Positions 6,744-17,095 of a stretch of DNA of 36,233 bases are shown piece after piece; the stretch's first letter is position 1, and each line of letters begins with the position of its first letter. Origin of the DNA: Lachnospiraceae bacterium (lineage in GTDB: Bacteria > Bacillota > Clostridia > Lachnospirales > Lachnospiraceae); the NCBI GenBank assembly GCA_016282595.1, contig JAEEKV010000048.1:1-36233 (forward strand). The letters run 5' to 3'. The position numbers and the translations under genes were made by a program. Under the pieces are notes generated by a model. That model was not told the origin of the DNA and searched no databases. It saw nothing but the letters and a program-made list of their open reading frames with translations.

Positions 6744-7477
6744 AAGAAAAGACACCCGGGCTCAACGCCCAGATTAAAGCCGGAGCCAGAGCAAGGCTTA
6801 CAGGTAATTATCCGAAAGTGATCTTTGTACAGTTTTATGTGGGATTTTTGATCGCTTTTCTATCCGAATTATTTTTCCAGATGATAAAGCCCTCCGATCT
6901 GAAGGGCTTTTGTTTGTTTATCGTTGTACGTTTTCTGCTGACTATCTTATCGGGATTGTTTCTGGTGGGTCTCAATGAGATGTACATCTCTTTGTTCCGC
7001 GGAAAAAAGCCTTCCTTTTTACGGTTGGTTACCTATTTCTATCAGTATTCCAACAAGACCATACAGTTGCAGCTTCTGATCCTGGTTCATATTTTGCTGC
7101 ACTCCATCCCGTTTTTGGTAACCTTGCCCATTTACCTGATCCTGAAAAAGGATATCCTGTTGATCCCGGTGGGCATCTTCTTTGCCACTGCCCTGATCCG
7201 GGCCGTGATCCTGCAGCTGAATTACTCCCAGGTCTTTTACCTGGTATTCGAGGAGCCGGGAGCTTCCGTCAAACAGCTGCTGGAAGCCAGCACTCTGCTG
7301 ATGACGGGCAACAAGCTTCGCTATGCAAAGCTGCTGCTTAGCTTCATCGGACTGATCTTCATCAATCTTATCACCTTCGGCATCGCCTCGCTGTGGATCG
7401 ATCCCTATTACTATTCGGCAAAGGCGTGCTTCCACAAACACCTTTTAAAAGAATGGAAAGAAAGAAAAAGCAACTGA
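6740..7477 (+). CDS. DUF975 family integral membrane protein
   Basis: A 245-residue polytopic membrane protein. The N-terminus KAGARARLTGNYPKVIFVQF matches the start of DUF975 proteins ('k..Ar..L.gny'). The C-terminal WIDPYYYSAKACFHKHL fits the family's 'P..y....fY..l' ending. Five or six hydrophobic helices are visible, at about 28-47, 57-80, 105-130, 132-155 and 195-220. DUF975 proteins are common in clostridia and their role is unknown. It is translationally coupled to the HEGQH gene (four-base overlap). The stop codon is embedded in the terminator hairpin that closes the unit. Confidence 0.85.
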   Translation: MKEKTPGLNAQIKAGARARLTGNYPKVIFVQFYVGFLIAFLSELFFQMIKPSDLKGFCLFIVVRFLLTILSGLFLVGLNEMYISLFRGKKPSFLRLVTYFYQYSNKTIQLQLLILVHILLHSIPFLVTLPIYLILKKDILLIPVGIFFATALIRAVILQLNYSQVFYLVFEEPGASVKQLLEASTLLMTGNKLRYAKLLLSFIGLIFINLITFGIASLWIDPYYYSAKACFHKHLLKEWKERKSN

Positions 7478-7499
7478 CCTGTGAGTCGGTTGCTTTTTT
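7469..7499. terminator. Bidirectional intrinsic terminator between convergent genes
   Basis: Stem AGCAACTGAC (7469-7478) pairs with GTCGGTTGCT (7485-7494) through one G-T wobble and a 6-base loop. It is followed by six T on the plus strand and a T-rich run on the minus strand. It serves the DUF975 unit (+) and the DUF2225 unit (-), which ends at 7505. Confidence 0.85.
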
Positions 7500-7504
7500 G
7501 ATTC

Positions 7505-8401
7505 TTATTCTTCTTCCTGATCGGCTTTTTCCTTTTTTTCCTTTTCTTCCTTTTTCTTGCGTTTGATCACAAGATCCAGCTCTTCCTTCAGCATTCTGGC
7601 CTTATCCTTTGTTCTGCTGCTGGCGGTCTTGGAACTGAGGATATCGGAAATGAGCCTTCCTGCCACATCCACATCCTCAAACCTGGTAGCCAGTGCTGCC
7701 AAAAGATAATCCACCGTCTGCTCATCCATACCGCAAAGAGGGAAGGGCTCCGAAGAACGGGCGGTCAAAAAGCCGTCATAGGCATTTCTGATATACTCCT
7801 CTTCCTGCCTGGTATAGATCACTTTCTTTTTCACATAGCTGGCGTCCATCTCCAGATTTTCCAACTGTCCCCTGAGGACCCACGCCGTCTTTAAGCAGAT
7901 ATAGGCTTTCTCACTGGGCTTTGCCTTCTTTACGATGGCGTTGGCCAAAACCAGCTTATAGCGCTCAATGGCCTCGTCATAGGTGTAGCTGTCACCGTCG
8001 TATTTGTGACCCTGATAATGAATGCAGATGCCTTCCTTGATGAGCTTGGCCTGAATCCGGGTCATAAATTTAAAGTAGCGACTCAGCGCAGCATATCCGC
8101 ACTCCGGACAGATCACCGTATCGTACTTAAGCACATCCACATGCTCATATTTCGGACGAAGATCCGGATCCGATCCGATCATCCTGGCCTTTCCGGCGCG
8201 AACGGTCTTGCACTTAAAATCCGTCTCACAGATAGGACAGGTATAGGATTTATCGAAGAGAAAATCCGCCTCTCTGATAACTTCTTCCTTCGGCTCCTCT
8301 TTCTTCTTTTCCGGAATCTTCTTTTTCTCTTCCTTTTCGAAGATATCCAGTTTTTCCAGATTCCCCAGCCCTAAGCTGCTCAGTCCTTCCAGCAGACCCA
8401 T
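7505..8401 (-). CDS. DUF2225 family zinc-ribbon protein
   Basis: A 298-residue cytoplasmic protein. A Lys/Glu-rich linker (about 20-45) precedes YTCPICETDFKCKTV (C55, C58, C64) and VICPECGYAALSRYF (C98, C101), the two cysteine pairs that define DUF2225 and probably bind zinc. The rest is mostly helical and ends in a highly charged Lys/Glu tail. The function of the family is not established. It lies 33 bases downstream of glnS with an AAAGGGG ribosome site and probably shares its transcript. The terminator at 7469-7499 closes the unit. Confidence 0.88.
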   Translation of the reverse strand: MGLLEGLSSLGLGNLEKLDIFEKEEKKKIPEKKKEEPKEEVIREADFLFDKSYTCPICETDFKCKTVRAGKARMIGSDPDLRPKYEHVDVLKYDTVICPECGYAALSRYFKFMTRIQAKLIKEGICIHYQGHKYDGDSYTYDEAIERYKLVLANAIVKKAKPSEKAYICLKTAWVLRGQLENLEMDASYVKKKVIYTRQEEEYIRNAYDGFLTARSSEPFPLCGMDEQTVDYLLAALATRFEDVDVAGRLISDILSSKTASSRTKDKARMLKEELDLVIKRKKKEEKEKKEKADQEEE

Positions 8402-8434
8402 AAGCGTTCCCCTTTATCTATCTGTTTCTCTATC

Positions 8435-10135
8435 TCAGTTCTTCGGCAGTTTGAAGGAACTCTTCAAAGATACGATCCGGTTAAATACCGGCTTCTCATC
8501 GGTAGAATCCTTGCAATCCACACAGTAGAATCCGTTTCTCACAAACTGGAAGCTGTCAAAGGGCTTTGCACCCTTAATGGCAGGCTCGATGTAGCAGTTT
8601 TCACAAACCTTCAAAGAATCGGGATTCAGATTGATGCTGCCGTCTTCCTCGTTATAAACGCCCTTTTCCTCATCGATGAGGTTCTCGTAAAGTCTTGCAG
8701 TAGCGGTTACGCAGCCCTTTACGGGTACCCAGTGAATGGTTCCCTTCACCTTTCTTTCGGAGAAGCCGCTGCCTGCCTTGGTGGCAGGATCATAGGTGGC
8801 ATGTACCACCGTTACATTGCCGTTTTCATCCTTTTCAAAGCCCGTGCAGGTTACAAAATACGCATGCATCAAACGTACCTCATTGCCCGGGAACAATCTG
8901 TAATACTTCTTGGGAGGCTCCTCCATGAAATCTTCGCGCTCGATGTAAAGCTCCTTCATAAAAGGTACCTTGTGAGTGCCAAGCTCCGGATTTTCCAGAT
9001 TGTCGGCTACCTCCAGGATTTCTTCCTGATCCTCCGGATAGTTGTCGATAACTAACTTTATGGGATCCAGCACAGCCATCATTCTGGGACGGCTCAGCTT
9101 TAAATCTTCTCTCAGACAATACTCCAGCATGGCATAGTCTGCAGAGGAGTTAGCCTTGGATACGCCGCAAAGCTCAACGAATCTGCGAATGGAAGCAGGG
9201 GTAAAGCCTCTTCTTCGAAGAGCAGCGATGGAAACGAGCCTCGGATCATCCCAGCCATCTACTACGCCGTCCTCTACCAGCTTTTTGATATATCTCTTTC
9301 CCGTTACTACGTTGGTCAGATACATCTTTGCAAACTCGATCTGACGAGGGGGATTCTCAAACTCGCACTCTCTTACCACCCAGTCATACAAAGGTCTGTG
9401 ATCCTCAAACTCCAGGGTACAGATGGAATGGGTGATGCCCTCGATGGCATCCTCAATGGGATGGGCAAAGTCATACATGGGATAGATGCACCACTTATCC
9501 CCGGTGTTGTGATGGCTCATATGGGCCACACGGTAGATGATGGGATCCCGCATGTTGATGTTGGAGCTGCTCATATCGATCTTTGCACGAAGCACCTTTT
9601 CTCCGTCCTTGAATACACCGTCCTTCATCTGCTCAAAGAGGGTAAGGTTTTCTTCCACGGGTCTTTCCCGATTGGGATCGTTCTTTCCGGGCTCCTTTAA
9701 GGTTCCTCTGTACTCACGGATCTCATCTGCACTCAGATCGGATACATAGGCCTTTCCCTTTTTGATCAAAAGTACTGCCTTTTCATACATCTGATCGAAA
9801 TAATCGGATGCGAAAAACAGATTGTCCTTCCAGTCGGCGCCCAGCCACTTGATATCCTCTAAGATGGAATCTACAAACTCCGTCTTTTCCTTCGTCGGAT
9901 TGGTATCGTCAAAGCGCATATGGAAGGTTCCGCCGTACTCCTGTGCAAGGGAGTAGTTCAAAATAATACTCTTGGCATGTCCGATATGCAGGTATCCGTT
10001 GGGCTCAGGCGGAAAACGGGTACAAACATGATCATATACCCCTTCCTTTAAGTCCTTATCAATTTCCTGCTCGATAAAATGGCGGGAGATCACTTCCTTC
10101 TCTTCTGCCGCTTTCACATTCTCGTTTTCTTTCAT
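8435..10135 (-). CDS. glnS: Glutaminyl-tRNA synthetase
   Basis: A 566-residue class I aminoacyl-tRNA synthetase that charges tRNA-Gln directly. Seen: [15 protein letters not shown] with HIGH at 50-53, MRFDDTNP (73-80), and the GlnRS-specific [19 protein letters not shown] (292-310). The C-terminal two beta-barrel anticodon-binding domains run from about 340 to 560. The KMSKS-type loop reads VTGKR (277-281) where the Escherichia coli enzyme has VMSKR, a variant at the ATP-binding loop. Length is normal for bacterial GlnRS. It has its own promoter (10208-10236) and an AGGAG site (10142-10146). The leader is only about 65 nt, too short for a T-box. Its presence beside a GatCAB operon in the same window is noteworthy. 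Confidence 0.96.
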   Translation of the reverse strand: MKENENVKAAEEKEVISRHFIEQEIDKDLKEGVYDHVCTRFPPEPNGYLHIGHAKSIILNYSLAQEYGGTFHMRFDDTNPTKEKTEFVDSILEDIKWLGADWKDNLFFASDYFDQMYEKAVLLIKKGKAYVSDLSADEIREYRGTLKEPGKNDPNRERPVEENLTLFEQMKDGVFKDGEKVLRAKIDMSSSNINMRDPIIYRVAHMSHHNTGDKWCIYPMYDFAHPIEDAIEGITHSICTLEFEDHRPLYDWVVRECEFENPPRQIEFAKMYLTNVVTGKRYIKKLVEDGVVDGWDDPRLVSIAALRRRGFTPASIRRFVELCGVSKANSSADYAMLEYCLREDLKLSRPRMMAVLDPIKLVIDNYPEDQEEILEVADNLENPELGTHKVPFMKELYIEREDFMEEPPKKYYRLFPGNEVRLMHAYFVTCTGFEKDENGNVTVVHATYDPATKAGSGFSERKVKGTIHWVPVKGCVTATARLYENLIDEEKGVYNEEDGSINLNPDSLKVCENCYIEPAIKGAKPFDSFQFVRNGFYCVDCKDSTDEKPVFNRIVSLKSSFKLPKN

Positions 10136-10207
10136 TGCTGACTCCTTTATTCTACAGTTCTATGATACCACAAACTGTTATGATTTTTTTACCGATTACA
10201 TCCCAAA

Positions 10208-10236
10208 ATCTTACCACATAGACAAGGTGTTGACAA
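10208..10236 (-). promoter_or_regulatory. Promoter of glnS
   Basis: TTGTCA (10231-10236), 17-base spacer, TAAGAT (10208-10213) on the minus strand. Predicted start is near 10201. It sits directly after the DUF2339 gene, for which no convincing terminator was seen. Confidence 0.7.
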
Positions 10237-10248
10237 GAACCGGCCTCC

Positions 10249-12696
10249 TTATCCTTCCTGCTTCTCCAGTCGCATGTACAGATAGGAGATACCGATAGCC
10301 AGAAGGCCCACTACAAAGAACAGCACCACCTTTTCCCCTGAGCCGCTCTCCGAGAAATCGTACAAAAGAAGCTTGGCGCAGACAAAGACTGCCAGAAACA
10401 GGCCGTAAAGCCGGAGGGGTTTTTGATGGATCCCGAAGCCCACACCTACGGCGAAAAGTGCCAGTACCATTAACAGGATACTGGTAATGACAGGCTTTTC
10501 GATCCGGAAGATCATGATCATATAGGTTAAAAAGCCTGCAACGACCAGATTCCGGTTTCGCTGTCCCCAATCTCCAAACAGGCGATAGCTGTTGGAGAAA
10601 AGTAAAAAGATCAGCACCAGCCCCAGCAAGAGCACGCCGGAAAGGGCCACATATTTATAATGATCCACGGCTGCTGCTGCAAACAGAGCAATAACGCCCA
10701 GCACTGCTGACATTCCCGTATAGATCTTGAAATTCTCATCCCGAAGCTGGTCGAATACCTTGTACAGGATCAGGAACAGGACTACAAAGCCAAGTGCCAG
10801 AAGCACACAGATCTCCTCCTGGTCAAATCCCAGATAGGCAAAGGCCGTCAGTACCCCAAGCACAAGACATTCGTGGAAGGTCTTGAAGTAATGTAAAAAC
10901 AGAAGGGATACCACCATGACCCCAAGGATCAAAAATTGCATATTGGAGGAATCCTTCATCTCAACCAGGAAGACCAGTGCCCCGTATCCGGTGACGATGA
11001 GATTGGCGATGGAAAGCTCCTCTCGTTTCTCCAGAATCTTATAGCAAAGCAGGATGCCTGCTACCACGCAAAGGTAAACATTTCTGTCCTGCCCCAGCAT
11101 GACGCCGGCCAGGAACACGGTAAAGATGTAAAGGTGAACCCAGCGAAGTCTTTCGAAGCTTCGATCCAGCCAGAAGCAAACTGCCATGGCCGCTGCCACC
11201 ATGAGGGTGCCCCAAACCACAACGTCGGATTTTGCCAGCATTGTCAAAATGATGATGGCAAATACCGCTTCACAGCAAATGGCCAGAATATCCTCTCCAT
11301 CGGAATCCGAGGTTCTGAACATAAAGGCGTTGATCACGATAAAGCCTGCCAGGAATCCGGTGAGATACAAAAGGGTATCCTGTCTTACCATGGAATCGGA
11401 ATACAGAAGTACCACGCTGAAATATCCGGCAATGGCTACATTGGCAAGGGCGTGGATCACGCGAACCACGGTCTTGTGGGTCTTTCCGGGAAGACTTAAA
11501 TACAAAGCATTGACGATCAACAGGATCACGGCAGGAATGGCAAAGTCCGTAACCTTTTCAAACTCCTGCAAAGGTACAAAGGAAATGTAGCATCCCAGGA
11601 TACCGATGATCCGCAAAAATCCGGAATCCTTTTTCCTGGAGAAAAACAGGGCAAAGACGGAAATCGCCAGGGTTATGACAATAGCCGCCGGAGCCTTGAT
11701 GGTGTTCAGGTACAGGTAGTTTAGGATCGTCGCCGTATATAGGACGCCCAAGCCTACGCCGGAGATCACACGGGAGAAGCTTTCCAGATGTTTGGTAAGC
11801 ACGATCTCGGAAAACAGCAGGATCAAAATACCGATGCCGTAAAGTGCAATGCCCTGGGTCAGGTTATCCATATAGAGCTTACCGAAGATCACAAGGGAAA
11901 GGATCACAAAGACCGCTCCCACAATACTCAGTACGATACCACCGAAGTTGAACTCTGCGGAATGTACCTGCTTCGGAGGCTGGGGTGCTGCCTGCTTTTG
12001 ATAGGTGCCTGCTCCCGCTGCCGGAGTGGGTGCAGCTGCAGTATAGGTATTTGCCGCACTCTCCTTCTGAGACTGTCCTGCTTCAAACATGGAGATGCCG
12101 ATCTCTTCGGGCTTCTCGGTTTGAGGAGCCGGGGTGGAAGCAGGAGCTGCAGATTCAGGGATTTCCCTGTTATCTGCTGCGTTTACATTTTCTGAAGTTT
12201 GTTCGCTACCTACGGAAATTGCCTCTGTCGGATTTACAGTTTCGATACCGGCTTTTTCTTCCGTTCCTGCTTCAGATCCTGCACCGGGCATCACAACAGC
12301 CACCGGCTTTACAACAGGAGCCGACTCATTTTTGAAAATGGACAAGGGCTGCAGGGGCTGGGCCTCCGGATGCTTTTGGATATAGACCTGGCGGTTCATA
12401 TCCAGGTTCTTTTGCATCTGTCCCAGGCGCTCATTTTCCCTCTTGAGCTTGGATTCCATATCTGCCAGATAGGACAGATAATCTGTATCTCTTACATTCT
12501 CTCTGTCCTTAATGATCTGGCGCATCATGCGATCCACCACATCGGAATGAACAGACGTATCCGGCGTGGTATTTACCACAGGGGCCTGTACCACAACCTG
12601 CTGGGGCTGGGGCTTTTGCGACTGTTCGGCCATTTTTTCAATGATGGTTTCGATCCGGTCCAGGCGGATCAGGATCTCTTCTTCTTTACTGATCAT
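10249..12696 (-). CDS. DUF2339 family large polytopic membrane protein
   Basis: An 815-residue protein. Residues 1-110 are helical and coiled-coil-like (LIRLDRIETIIEKMAEQ; MESKLKRENERLGQMQKNLD). Residues 110-245 are Ala/Pro/Glu/Thr-rich low complexity. From about 248 to 810 there is a nearly continuous series of twenty or more hydrophobic helices. The first is FGGIVLSIVGAVFVILSLVI and the next loop reads KLYMDNLTQGIALYGIG. This arrangement is characteristic of DUF2339 proteins, whose function is unknown. The ATG has a CAGGAG site. It follows the guaB terminator without a clear promoter, so expression may rely on read-through. No known transporter motif was recognised. Confidence 0.85.
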   Translation of the reverse strand: MISKEEEILIRLDRIETIIEKMAEQSQKPQPQQVVVQAPVVNTTPDTSVHSDVVDRMMRQIIKDRENVRDTDYLSYLADMESKLKRENERLGQMQKNLDMNRQVYIQKHPEAQPLQPLSIFKNESAPVVKPVAVVMPGAGSEAGTEEKAGIETVNPTEAISVGSEQTSENVNAADNREIPESAAPASTPAPQTEKPEEIGISMFEAGQSQKESAANTYTAAAPTPAAGAGTYQKQAAPQPPKQVHSAEFNFGGIVLSIVGAVFVILSLVIFGKLYMDNLTQGIALYGIGILILLFSEIVLTKHLESFSRVISGVGLGVLYTATILNYLYLNTIKAPAAIVITLAISVFALFFSRKKDSGFLRIIGILGCYISFVPLQEFEKVTDFAIPAVILLIVNALYLSLPGKTHKTVVRVIHALANVAIAGYFSVVLLYSDSMVRQDTLLYLTGFLAGFIVINAFMFRTSDSDGEDILAICCEAVFAIIILTMLAKSDVVVWGTLMVAAAMAVCFWLDRSFERLRWVHLYIFTVFLAGVMLGQDRNVYLCVVAGILLCYKILEKREELSIANLIVTGYGALVFLVEMKDSSNMQFLILGVMVVSLLFLHYFKTFHECLVLGVLTAFAYLGFDQEEICVLLALGFVVLFLILYKVFDQLRDENFKIYTGMSAVLGVIALFAAAAVDHYKYVALSGVLLLGLVLIFLLFSNSYRLFGDWGQRNRNLVVAGFLTYMIMIFRIEKPVITSILLMVLALFAVGVGFGIHQKPLRLYGLFLAVFVCAKLLLYDFSESGSGEKVVLFFVVGLLAIGISYLYMRLEKQEG

Positions 12697-12713
12697 TGGC
12701 TTACTCCTGTTAT

Positions 12714-12764
12714 AAAAAAGTAAAAAGAGCCTGCGGGATCACAGTATGGTCCCGGGCAGGCTCT
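12714..12764 (-). terminator. Intrinsic terminator of guaB
   Basis: Minus-strand stem AGAGCCTGC / GCAGGCTCT (arms 12756-12764 and 12726-12734), extended by GGTCCC/GGGATC pairing with a two-base bulge. A T-rich tract (12714-12725) follows. Strong GC stem of at least nine pairs. Confidence 0.88.
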
Positions 12765-12777
12765 CTTCGGATTCTGA

Positions 12778-14244
<1,467 letters not shown>

Positions 14245-14305
14245 TTATCAATTGTTATCCCAACATTACCAGCTTTCTGTTACCCATTCAGAAAATATTT
14301 CCGTA

Positions 14306-14334
14306 ATCTTATCAAAGCTGTCTGACAATGTCAA
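14306..14334 (-). promoter_or_regulatory. Promoter of guaB
   Basis: TTGACA (14329-14334), 17-base spacer, TAAGAT (14306-14311) on the minus strand. Predicted start is about 14299. One of the best sigma-A-type promoters in the window. Confidence 0.88.
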
Positions 14335-14355
14335 TCAAAAATATGTCTTTTTTCA

Positions 14356-14390
14356 AAAACTTTTTCAAGGGGCCTCTCAATCCTTGAAAA
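14356..14390 (-). terminator. Probable terminator overlapping the end of the DUF6106-like gene
   Basis: Minus-strand TTTTCAAGG (14382-14390) pairs with CCTTGAAAA (14362-14370) across an 11-base loop that contains the stop codon. A GTTTTTG tract follows. The stem is AT-rich, so it may be weak. Confidence 0.55.
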
Positions 14391-14910
14391 CCTTCCTGGG
14401 TGCAATGCGTCTGAGGCTCTCAAACAGCTCGTCATTGCTCTCTACCAGGGCCTGGATCAGCATGTTGTGATCACTGATCACCATGGCATAGATCGGCGCA
14501 TCTGCCTCGCCGGAGGAATAATCTATGGTCTTCATGGTCTTTCCATTAGCGTACTCTTTCACTTTCGAAGAGTTAACGGGTGCAAACAATTCCAGATTAT
14601 CAAGGTTGTACTCGGCTAACTTTTTACGGGTGGATGCATTGCTGATACGATCCACGGAAAAGGACTTACCAAGGCAAAGGTACTCAAACTCCACGGATAC
14701 CCGCTGATGCATCAGATACGCCAAAAAGCAGAAAACGCCTCCGATAACTACACCGAGCAATAAGGAAAACTGGGTAAACAGACCGGTGATCCGCCCAAGA
14801 AAAGCCAGAATGATAACAAGTGCCCCGAGGCCGATGAGTGCATTCCGTCCGAGAAGCGGACCGATGGATGACTTGCGCTTTACCAAAAGTTCTACATAAG
14901 AATCGTTCAT
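14377..14910 (-). CDS. Two-TM protein, DUF6106-like
   Basis: A 177-residue protein beginning MNDSYVELLVKRKSS, with two hydrophobic helices (about 24-45 and 48-68). A soluble domain (about 70-170) contains the segments LAEYNLDNLELFAPVNSSKV and YAMVISDHNMLIQALVES. It resembles a Lachnospiraceae-restricted family I recall as DUF6106. That label comes from memory of the N-terminal pattern and should be checked by a profile search. No catalytic motif is visible. It has its own promoter (14946-14974) and a GAGGAG ribosome site, and is probably monocistronic. Function is unknown. Confidence 0.7.
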   Translation of the reverse strand: MNDSYVELLVKRKSSIGPLLGRNALIGLGALVIILAFLGRITGLFTQFSLLLGVVIGGVFCFLAYLMHQRVSVEFEYLCLGKSFSVDRISNASTRKKLAEYNLDNLELFAPVNSSKVKEYANGKTMKTIDYSSGEADAPIYAMVISDHNMLIQALVESNDELFESLRRIAPRKVFKD

Positions 14911-14945
14911 GATGGTTTTTATCTCCTCAAAATATTTGCTGTCTT

Positions 14946-14974
14946 ATTCTACACCACTTTCAGGCTTGTAGCAA
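14946..14974 (-). promoter_or_regulatory. Promoter of the DUF6106-like gene
   Basis: TTGCTA (14969-14974), 17-base spacer, TAGAAT (14946-14951) on the minus strand. Predicted start is about 14939, just upstream of the GAGGAG site. Confidence 0.6.
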
Positions 14975-15009
14975 GACGCAAGATAGAACGCTTCGCCCCA
15001 AATTTGTCC

Positions 15010-15039
15010 TTGGACAAAGCCACATTGCAATGGTATAAT
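15010..15039 (+). promoter_or_regulatory. Promoter of the acyltransferase gene
   Basis: TTGGAC (15010-15015), 18-base spacer, TATAAT (15034-15039) preceded by TGG, giving an extended -10. Predicted start is about 15046. This rules out the upstream in-frame ATG at 15004 as a translation start. Confidence 0.75.
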
Positions 15040-15084
15040 AGGCCCGTTGTGATAAGAAAAAAGTTATGCGGAAAGGAACACGCC

Positions 15085-16182
15085 ATGCACTATATATTTT
15101 ATCCCGCTTTGTTGGTACTATTGTTTTGGAAAGCTAAGCTTTGTAAAAAGGGAGAATGGAATGAAGATGTGCTTTCCTTTTCCCATACAAAAGCCTTCCT
15201 CGGGTACTGCGCCATCCTGATCCTGTTTCACCATGCATCCCAGAGAACCTGTGCTCCCTGGCTGATGCCCACAAAGATCCATCACGGCCTGGATGCCTTT
15301 GTCTATGTGGGATATCTGTGTGTGGCCGCCTTCTTTTTCTGTTCAGGGTATGGCGTTTATACGGCCCATTTTAAAGAAGGCTTTTTTGATCATTTCTTTA
15401 AAAGAAGGATCCTTCCTGTCATAACCCCCATGGTTATTATGTGGCTTGTATTTTTTGCCATTGAAAAAGTAAGAAAGATTTCCGTTCAAAAACCGGTTTG
15501 GCTGGGAACCTACAATTATATCTGGTATGTACCTGCCATGGTTTATCTTTACGTTCTGTTCTATTTAAGTTTCAAGATCATCAAAAAAGACCGGCTTGCC
15601 ATGACGGTAATGATCCTGGGAACAATGCTGCATTTTCTCCTTTGCATGCTCTTCGGTCCCGGAACCTGGTGGTACAATACACCCTTTCTGTTTGTACTGG
15701 GTATCGTGGCAGCACGGCATAAAGATGCAATGCTCGCCCTTTTCAAAAAAGCCTATCCTCTATGGTTGATCCTGTCATTTGTGATCACGCTCTGCGGGTT
15801 TGCCTTTGCTAACTATTACGGTGTAGTCATCACCCTTCTCGGTGGACATTTCACAGAAGCAGGACACTTTTGGGGAGAATTGATCGGACAGCTCATCAGC
15901 GCAGCTACCTTTGTCTGGTTTGCTCTGCTGGTCGGCATGAAGGTTCGCATCGGCAATCCCATCCTTAAGTTCCTCGGAACCTTTACCCTGGAGTTTTACC
16001 TGGTGCATCCTTTGTTCATTCAACTGTTTGGCTTTGCCTTTGTCAACGATATGACAAAGCCCATCTTTTATATCAAGAATCAATTTCTATATGTGATGGC
16101 ATCCATCCTCTTGACGATCCCCATCGCCTACGGGTTACACCTTGTGATGAATCTCCTGAAGGGTGACACACCTAAAAAGTGA
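15085..16182 (+). CDS. Acyltransferase 3 family integral membrane protein
   Basis: About 365 residues from the ATG at 15085, which has an AAAGGAA ribosome site and lies downstream of the predicted transcript start. An upstream ATG (15004) in the same frame overlaps the promoter and is rejected. The protein is polytopic, with about ten helices. The N-terminal region has AILILFHHASQRT, whose histidine pair matches the conserved His of the acyltransferase-3 fold, followed by FFFCSGYGVYTAHF. The last helices contain LEFYLVHPLFIQL. The family transfers acyl groups to membrane, cell-wall or exopolysaccharide acceptors, and the acceptor here is unknown. It is a single plus-strand gene among minus-strand operons and looks more AT-rich than its neighbours, which may indicate separate acquisition. 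Confidence 0.85.
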   Translation: MHYIFYPALLVLLFWKAKLCKKGEWNEDVLSFSHTKAFLGYCAILILFHHASQRTCAPWLMPTKIHHGLDAFVYVGYLCVAAFFFCSGYGVYTAHFKEGFFDHFFKRRILPVITPMVIMWLVFFAIEKVRKISVQKPVWLGTYNYIWYVPAMVYLYVLFYLSFKIIKKDRLAMTVMILGTMLHFLLCMLFGPGTWWYNTPFLFVLGIVAARHKDAMLALFKKAYPLWLILSFVITLCGFAFANYYGVVITLLGGHFTEAGHFWGELIGQLISAATFVWFALLVGMKVRIGNPILKFLGTFTLEFYLVHPLFIQLFGFAFVNDMTKPIFYIKNQFLYVMASILLTIPIAYGLHLVMNLLKGDTPKK

Positions 16183-16238
16183 CATGCATCGATAAGATAC
16201 CATTACAGCTTCGTATTCTACTGTAAGGTATGTGTCAC
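16179..16238. other. Long imperfect hairpin between convergent genes
   Basis: Outer arms GTGACA (16179-16184) and TGTCAC (16233-16238) each contain the stop codon of one flanking gene. Inner arms ATACC-A-TTACAG (16197-16208) and CTGTAAGGTAT (16221-16231) pair with one bulged A around a 12-base loop. No T-run follows on either strand, so it is not a standard intrinsic terminator, but it may block or stabilise both 3' ends. Confidence 0.55.
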
Positions 16239-16999
16239 AGGTAGTAGCTCAGTTCTCTGCGGATCAGCTCCAGTTGCTCCTGCTCTGCGGGACTCTGGGC
16301 TTTGCGATCCAGGATCTTAGCAAGGCAGCCTTGCTGACGTGTCAGCTTTCTGCTGATGGGATACACCAGTTCAAAGGCCATACAATAACGGCTGACCCAG
16401 ATCTCAAATTCCGTACGGTCTCCGATCCTGGGAACGCATCTGTGCTCTCTGACACATTGCATGATACTTTCACGAGCGCCGTCAGGCGTTGACCTGATTT
16501 CCCCCGCCTTGCCGTCTTCATATTCCACTTCGGAAAGCACACGAAAGATATCGATCTTATCTGCATCCCGAATGATGTTGCAAAAAAGGATCTCGGTTTC
16601 TGTCAGATCCTCAGGGAGGGCCAGCTTGTTATGAAGGCGGATAACCTTTTCGATCAAAGATGCAGTCTGTGCATCCAGATCCGTCTCATCAAAAAAGCTC
16701 CGGATATATCCATCATGGAATAAAAGATCCGCGCCAAGCTCCGCATGATCTACGGATTTCCGATCAATGAAAGTGCCGTATTGTCTGACCTGTTCAAATC
16801 TTCCGAAATCGTGAAGCATTCCCATACAAAAGGCAAGAAACACTCCATTCTCATCCAGCCCCAGATCCTTTGCAATGATCTTGGCATTTTCTGCCACCCG
16901 ATAGGTGTGGTCGATCTTCAGACTGATCTTTACATCCGACGGATCGTATTTATCTGTATAGTCTTTAAATGTATTCTTGATTCTGTTTTTATCTGTCAC
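16235..16999 (-). CDS. HD-domain phosphohydrolase family protein
   Basis: A 254-residue protein with HD-superfamily metal-binding residues in order: H31 (IDHTYRV), the HD pair H63-D64 (GMLHDFGRFEQ), H85 (VDHAELGADLL), H123 (IRLHNK) and D145 (IRDADKIDI). This fits a metal-dependent phosphohydrolase or phosphodiesterase; the substrate cannot be predicted. The start is a GTG at 16999 with an AAAGG ribosome site eight bases upstream. It is the last gene in the minus-strand run from glnA or dapF, about 96 bases after the YdcF-like gene, with no clear promoter between them. Cytoplasmic, no TM helix. Confidence 0.88.
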   Translation of the reverse strand: MTDKNRIKNTFKDYTDKYDPSDVKISLKIDHTYRVAENAKIIAKDLGLDENGVFLAFCMGMLHDFGRFEQVRQYGTFIDRKSVDHAELGADLLFHDGYIRSFFDETDLDAQTASLIEKVIRLHNKLALPEDLTETEILFCNIIRDADKIDIFRVLSEVEYEDGKAGEIRSTPDGARESIMQCVREHRCVPRIGDRTEFEIWVSRYCMAFELVYPISRKLTRQQGCLAKILDRKAQSPAEQEQLELIRRELSYYL

Positions 17000-17095
17000 T
17001 GTAATTACCTTTCATCAAAAACCAAGCAGGGACAAACCATGTTTTTCGTTTTCGGAACTGCTCTAACGTTGCGATTCATACCCCTGTTGATTTTC

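Noticed and set aside
10136-10248. T-box leader upstream of glnS
   Set aside because: The predicted leader is only about 65 nt and has no T-box sequence or specifier hairpin.
15004-15084. N-terminal extension of the acyltransferase starting at 15004
   Set aside because: The extra codons overlap the promoter -35/-10 elements and precede the predicted transcript start; a good ribosome site precedes 15085.
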